Below are positions 63,143 to 64,000 of a stretch of 64,000 nucleotides of DNA, one piece after another. The position numbers and the translations under genes are program-made. The DNA lies in assembly GCA_012103535.1 (NCBI GenBank), contig WLWQ01000001.1, forward strand, positions 1,308,280-1,372,279, in the 5' to 3' direction. Position 1 is the stretch's first letter. Each line of letters opens with the position of its first letter. The notes under the pieces are model-generated. The model had not been told where the DNA came from, made no database searches, and worked only from the letters and a program-made list of their open reading frames with translations. Source of the DNA: Pseudomonadales bacterium. GTDB lineage: Bacteria; Pseudomonadota; Gammaproteobacteria; Pseudomonadales; Pseudohongiellaceae.

Positions 63143-64000
63143 TTACTCCTGTTTTCTAACTTTCAGCGTAAGACCATCTATACCAGTGATCTCGACCGTA
63201 TCGCCTGCTTCGATTGATTGCTCTGACTGAGCCTTCCAGTTTTCACAGAAGGCACGAATATGGCCGGGGCCTTGAAATGATTCCAGCGAAACGCCTGTTC
63301 CACCGATCATAGCTTCCATACCACTAACGACATTCTGTTGACGCGCGCGCACCAACATTCCAAGTACAAACAAAAAGATGCCTGCTGACGCGGCAGCGAA
63401 AGCGGCGATGATTGAAATTGAGATGCGGTAGGCTTCTAACTCCGTATCCATGAGAATTACCGATCCGAGCACAAATGCGACGACACCACCGAGACCGAAC
63501 ACACCGAAGCTCGGCGACATGGCTTCCACAATCATAAAACCAATACCGACGAGAATAAGTCCCAGTCCAACATAATTGATAGGCAACATCTGCAAGGCAT
63601 AAGCACCCAATAGCAGACAAATAACGCCGGTAACTCCAGGTAGTCCGAGGCCGGGATTATAGAATTCCAGAATCAGACCGTAGAGCCCGATCATTAACAA
63701 GATGTAAGCGACGTTTGGATCGGTAATCAGTGCCAGAAACTGATGACGCCAATCCGGTTCCACCAGCGTTACTTCTGGATCGCTGAGATTCAGCGTGAGG
63801 CGCTGACCCTCAATGTCGATTGATCGGCCATCGAGTTGTGATAGAAGTTCATCGATGTCAGTGGCAATAAGGTCGATGACATTCAATTCCAATGCTTCGG
63901 AAGCAGTCAAATTAGCCGCTTCGACAACCGTTTGCTCAGCCCAATCTTCATTACGTCCACGCAATTCAGCCAATCCTTTTATATAGGCGACCGCATCATT
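63143..64000 (-). CDS. NfeD-type membrane-bound serine protease, N-terminus beyond window
   Basis: Only the C-terminal 285 residues are in the window; the frame is open through base 64000 (NDAVAYIKGLAELRG upstream of the first Met-like codon). The visible part starts in the ClpP-like protease domain's end (RNEDWAEQTVVEAANLTASEA). It continues through TM helices (about residues 82-220, counted from the window edge) and an OB-fold tail (IGGTGVSLESFQGPGHIRAFCENW, GDTVEITGIDGLTLKVRK). NfeD partners slipins in membrane microdomains or cleaves them. Operon with the slipin (three bases). Confidence 0.92.
   Translation of the reverse strand, partial: NDAVAYIKGLAELRGRNEDWAEQTVVEAANLTASEALELNVIDLIATDIDELLSQLDGRSIDIEGQRLTLNLSDPEVTLVEPDWRHQFLALITDPNVAYILLMIGLYGLILEFYNPGLGLPGVTGVICLLLGAYALQMLPINYVGLGLILVGIGFMIVEAMSPSFGVFGLGGVVAFVLGSVILMDTELEAYRISISIIAAFAAASAGIFLFVLGMLVRARQQNVVSGMEAMIGGTGVSLESFQGPGHIRAFCENWKAQSEQSIEAGDTVEITGIDGLTLKVRKQE

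Noticed and set aside
1..64000. CRISPR array, tRNA, rRNA, phage or insertion sequence
   Set aside because: No direct-repeat array, cloverleaf, rRNA signature, integrase or transposase was seen on reading both strands.

Overview
The window looks like chromosomal DNA of a free-living, probably marine, Gammaproteobacterium. The evidence is moderate GC content, many Sec, Tat and lipoprotein signals, TonB-dependent receptors, several PQQ-type periplasmic dehydrogenases with c-type cytochromes, and typical gammaproteobacterial families (KatG, SoxC-like, slipin/NfeD, DUF2147). I cannot name a genus. I found no rRNA, tRNA, CRISPR array, prophage or intact insertion sequence. About 52 protein-coding genes are supported, two of them cut by the window edges.

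Layout. 1-8.7 kb: a partial SDR enzyme facing away from a run of co-directional catabolic genes: acyl-CoA dehydrogenase, Baeyer-Villiger-type flavin monooxygenase, a secreted double-VOC protein, a cytochrome-fused PQQ dehydrogenase of the polyvinyl-alcohol-dehydrogenase type, and a lipoprotein sulfatase. 8.9-14.9 kb: a second cytochrome-fused quinoprotein, two secreted alpha/beta hydrolases and a CHAD-domain protein. 14.9-22.3 kb (minus strand): an FtsX/MacB-like permease broken by one in-frame stop, a glutaredoxin-CcdA fusion, an exported KatG and a short TonB-like protein. 22.8-30.1 kb: a SoxC-like molybdoenzyme, a TPR protein, a diheme cytochrome with its PQQ dehydrogenase, and an amidase. 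30.1-41.1 kb: a duplicated-domain secreted protein, a zinc-ribbon/Smr-like small protein, a small lipoprotein, a methionine-rich TonB receptor behind an FNR-like box, an orphan GspF-like protein, a Tat amidohydrolase, an alkaline-phosphatase-superfamily enzyme, a NarL-type two-component system and small proteins. 41.4-51.7 kb: secreted hypotheticals, a membrane-anchored serine hydrolase, a second TonB receptor, a GAF-GGDEF cyclase, a second amidase and a second TonB-like protein. 51.8-64 kb: a heme-less PVADH-like quinoprotein, a GMC oxidoreductase with a divergent BCCT-like transporter, a phosphodiesterase, a YtcJ-like amidohydrolase, a dienelactone hydrolase, a cytochrome c'-like protein and a PspB-like/slipin/NfeD membrane-stress group.

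How the genes work together (inference). Most products are exported oxidising or hydrolysing enzymes. Four quinoproteins could feed electrons to cytochromes. The TonB receptors and two TonB-like proteins could bring in scarce ligands. The SDR, ACAD and BVMO set suggests breakdown of a ketone or cyclic or branched acyl compound. The window reads as a periplasmic scavenging and catabolic region rather than a defence or mobile island.

The least expected non-coding feature is a dispersed family of imperfect palindromes in the intergenic gaps. Its consensus begins GGGGTCAGAGTAAAAATAC and it often ends with the inverted counterpart. Copies lie after or between genes, some look like terminators, and no associated transposase is in the window.
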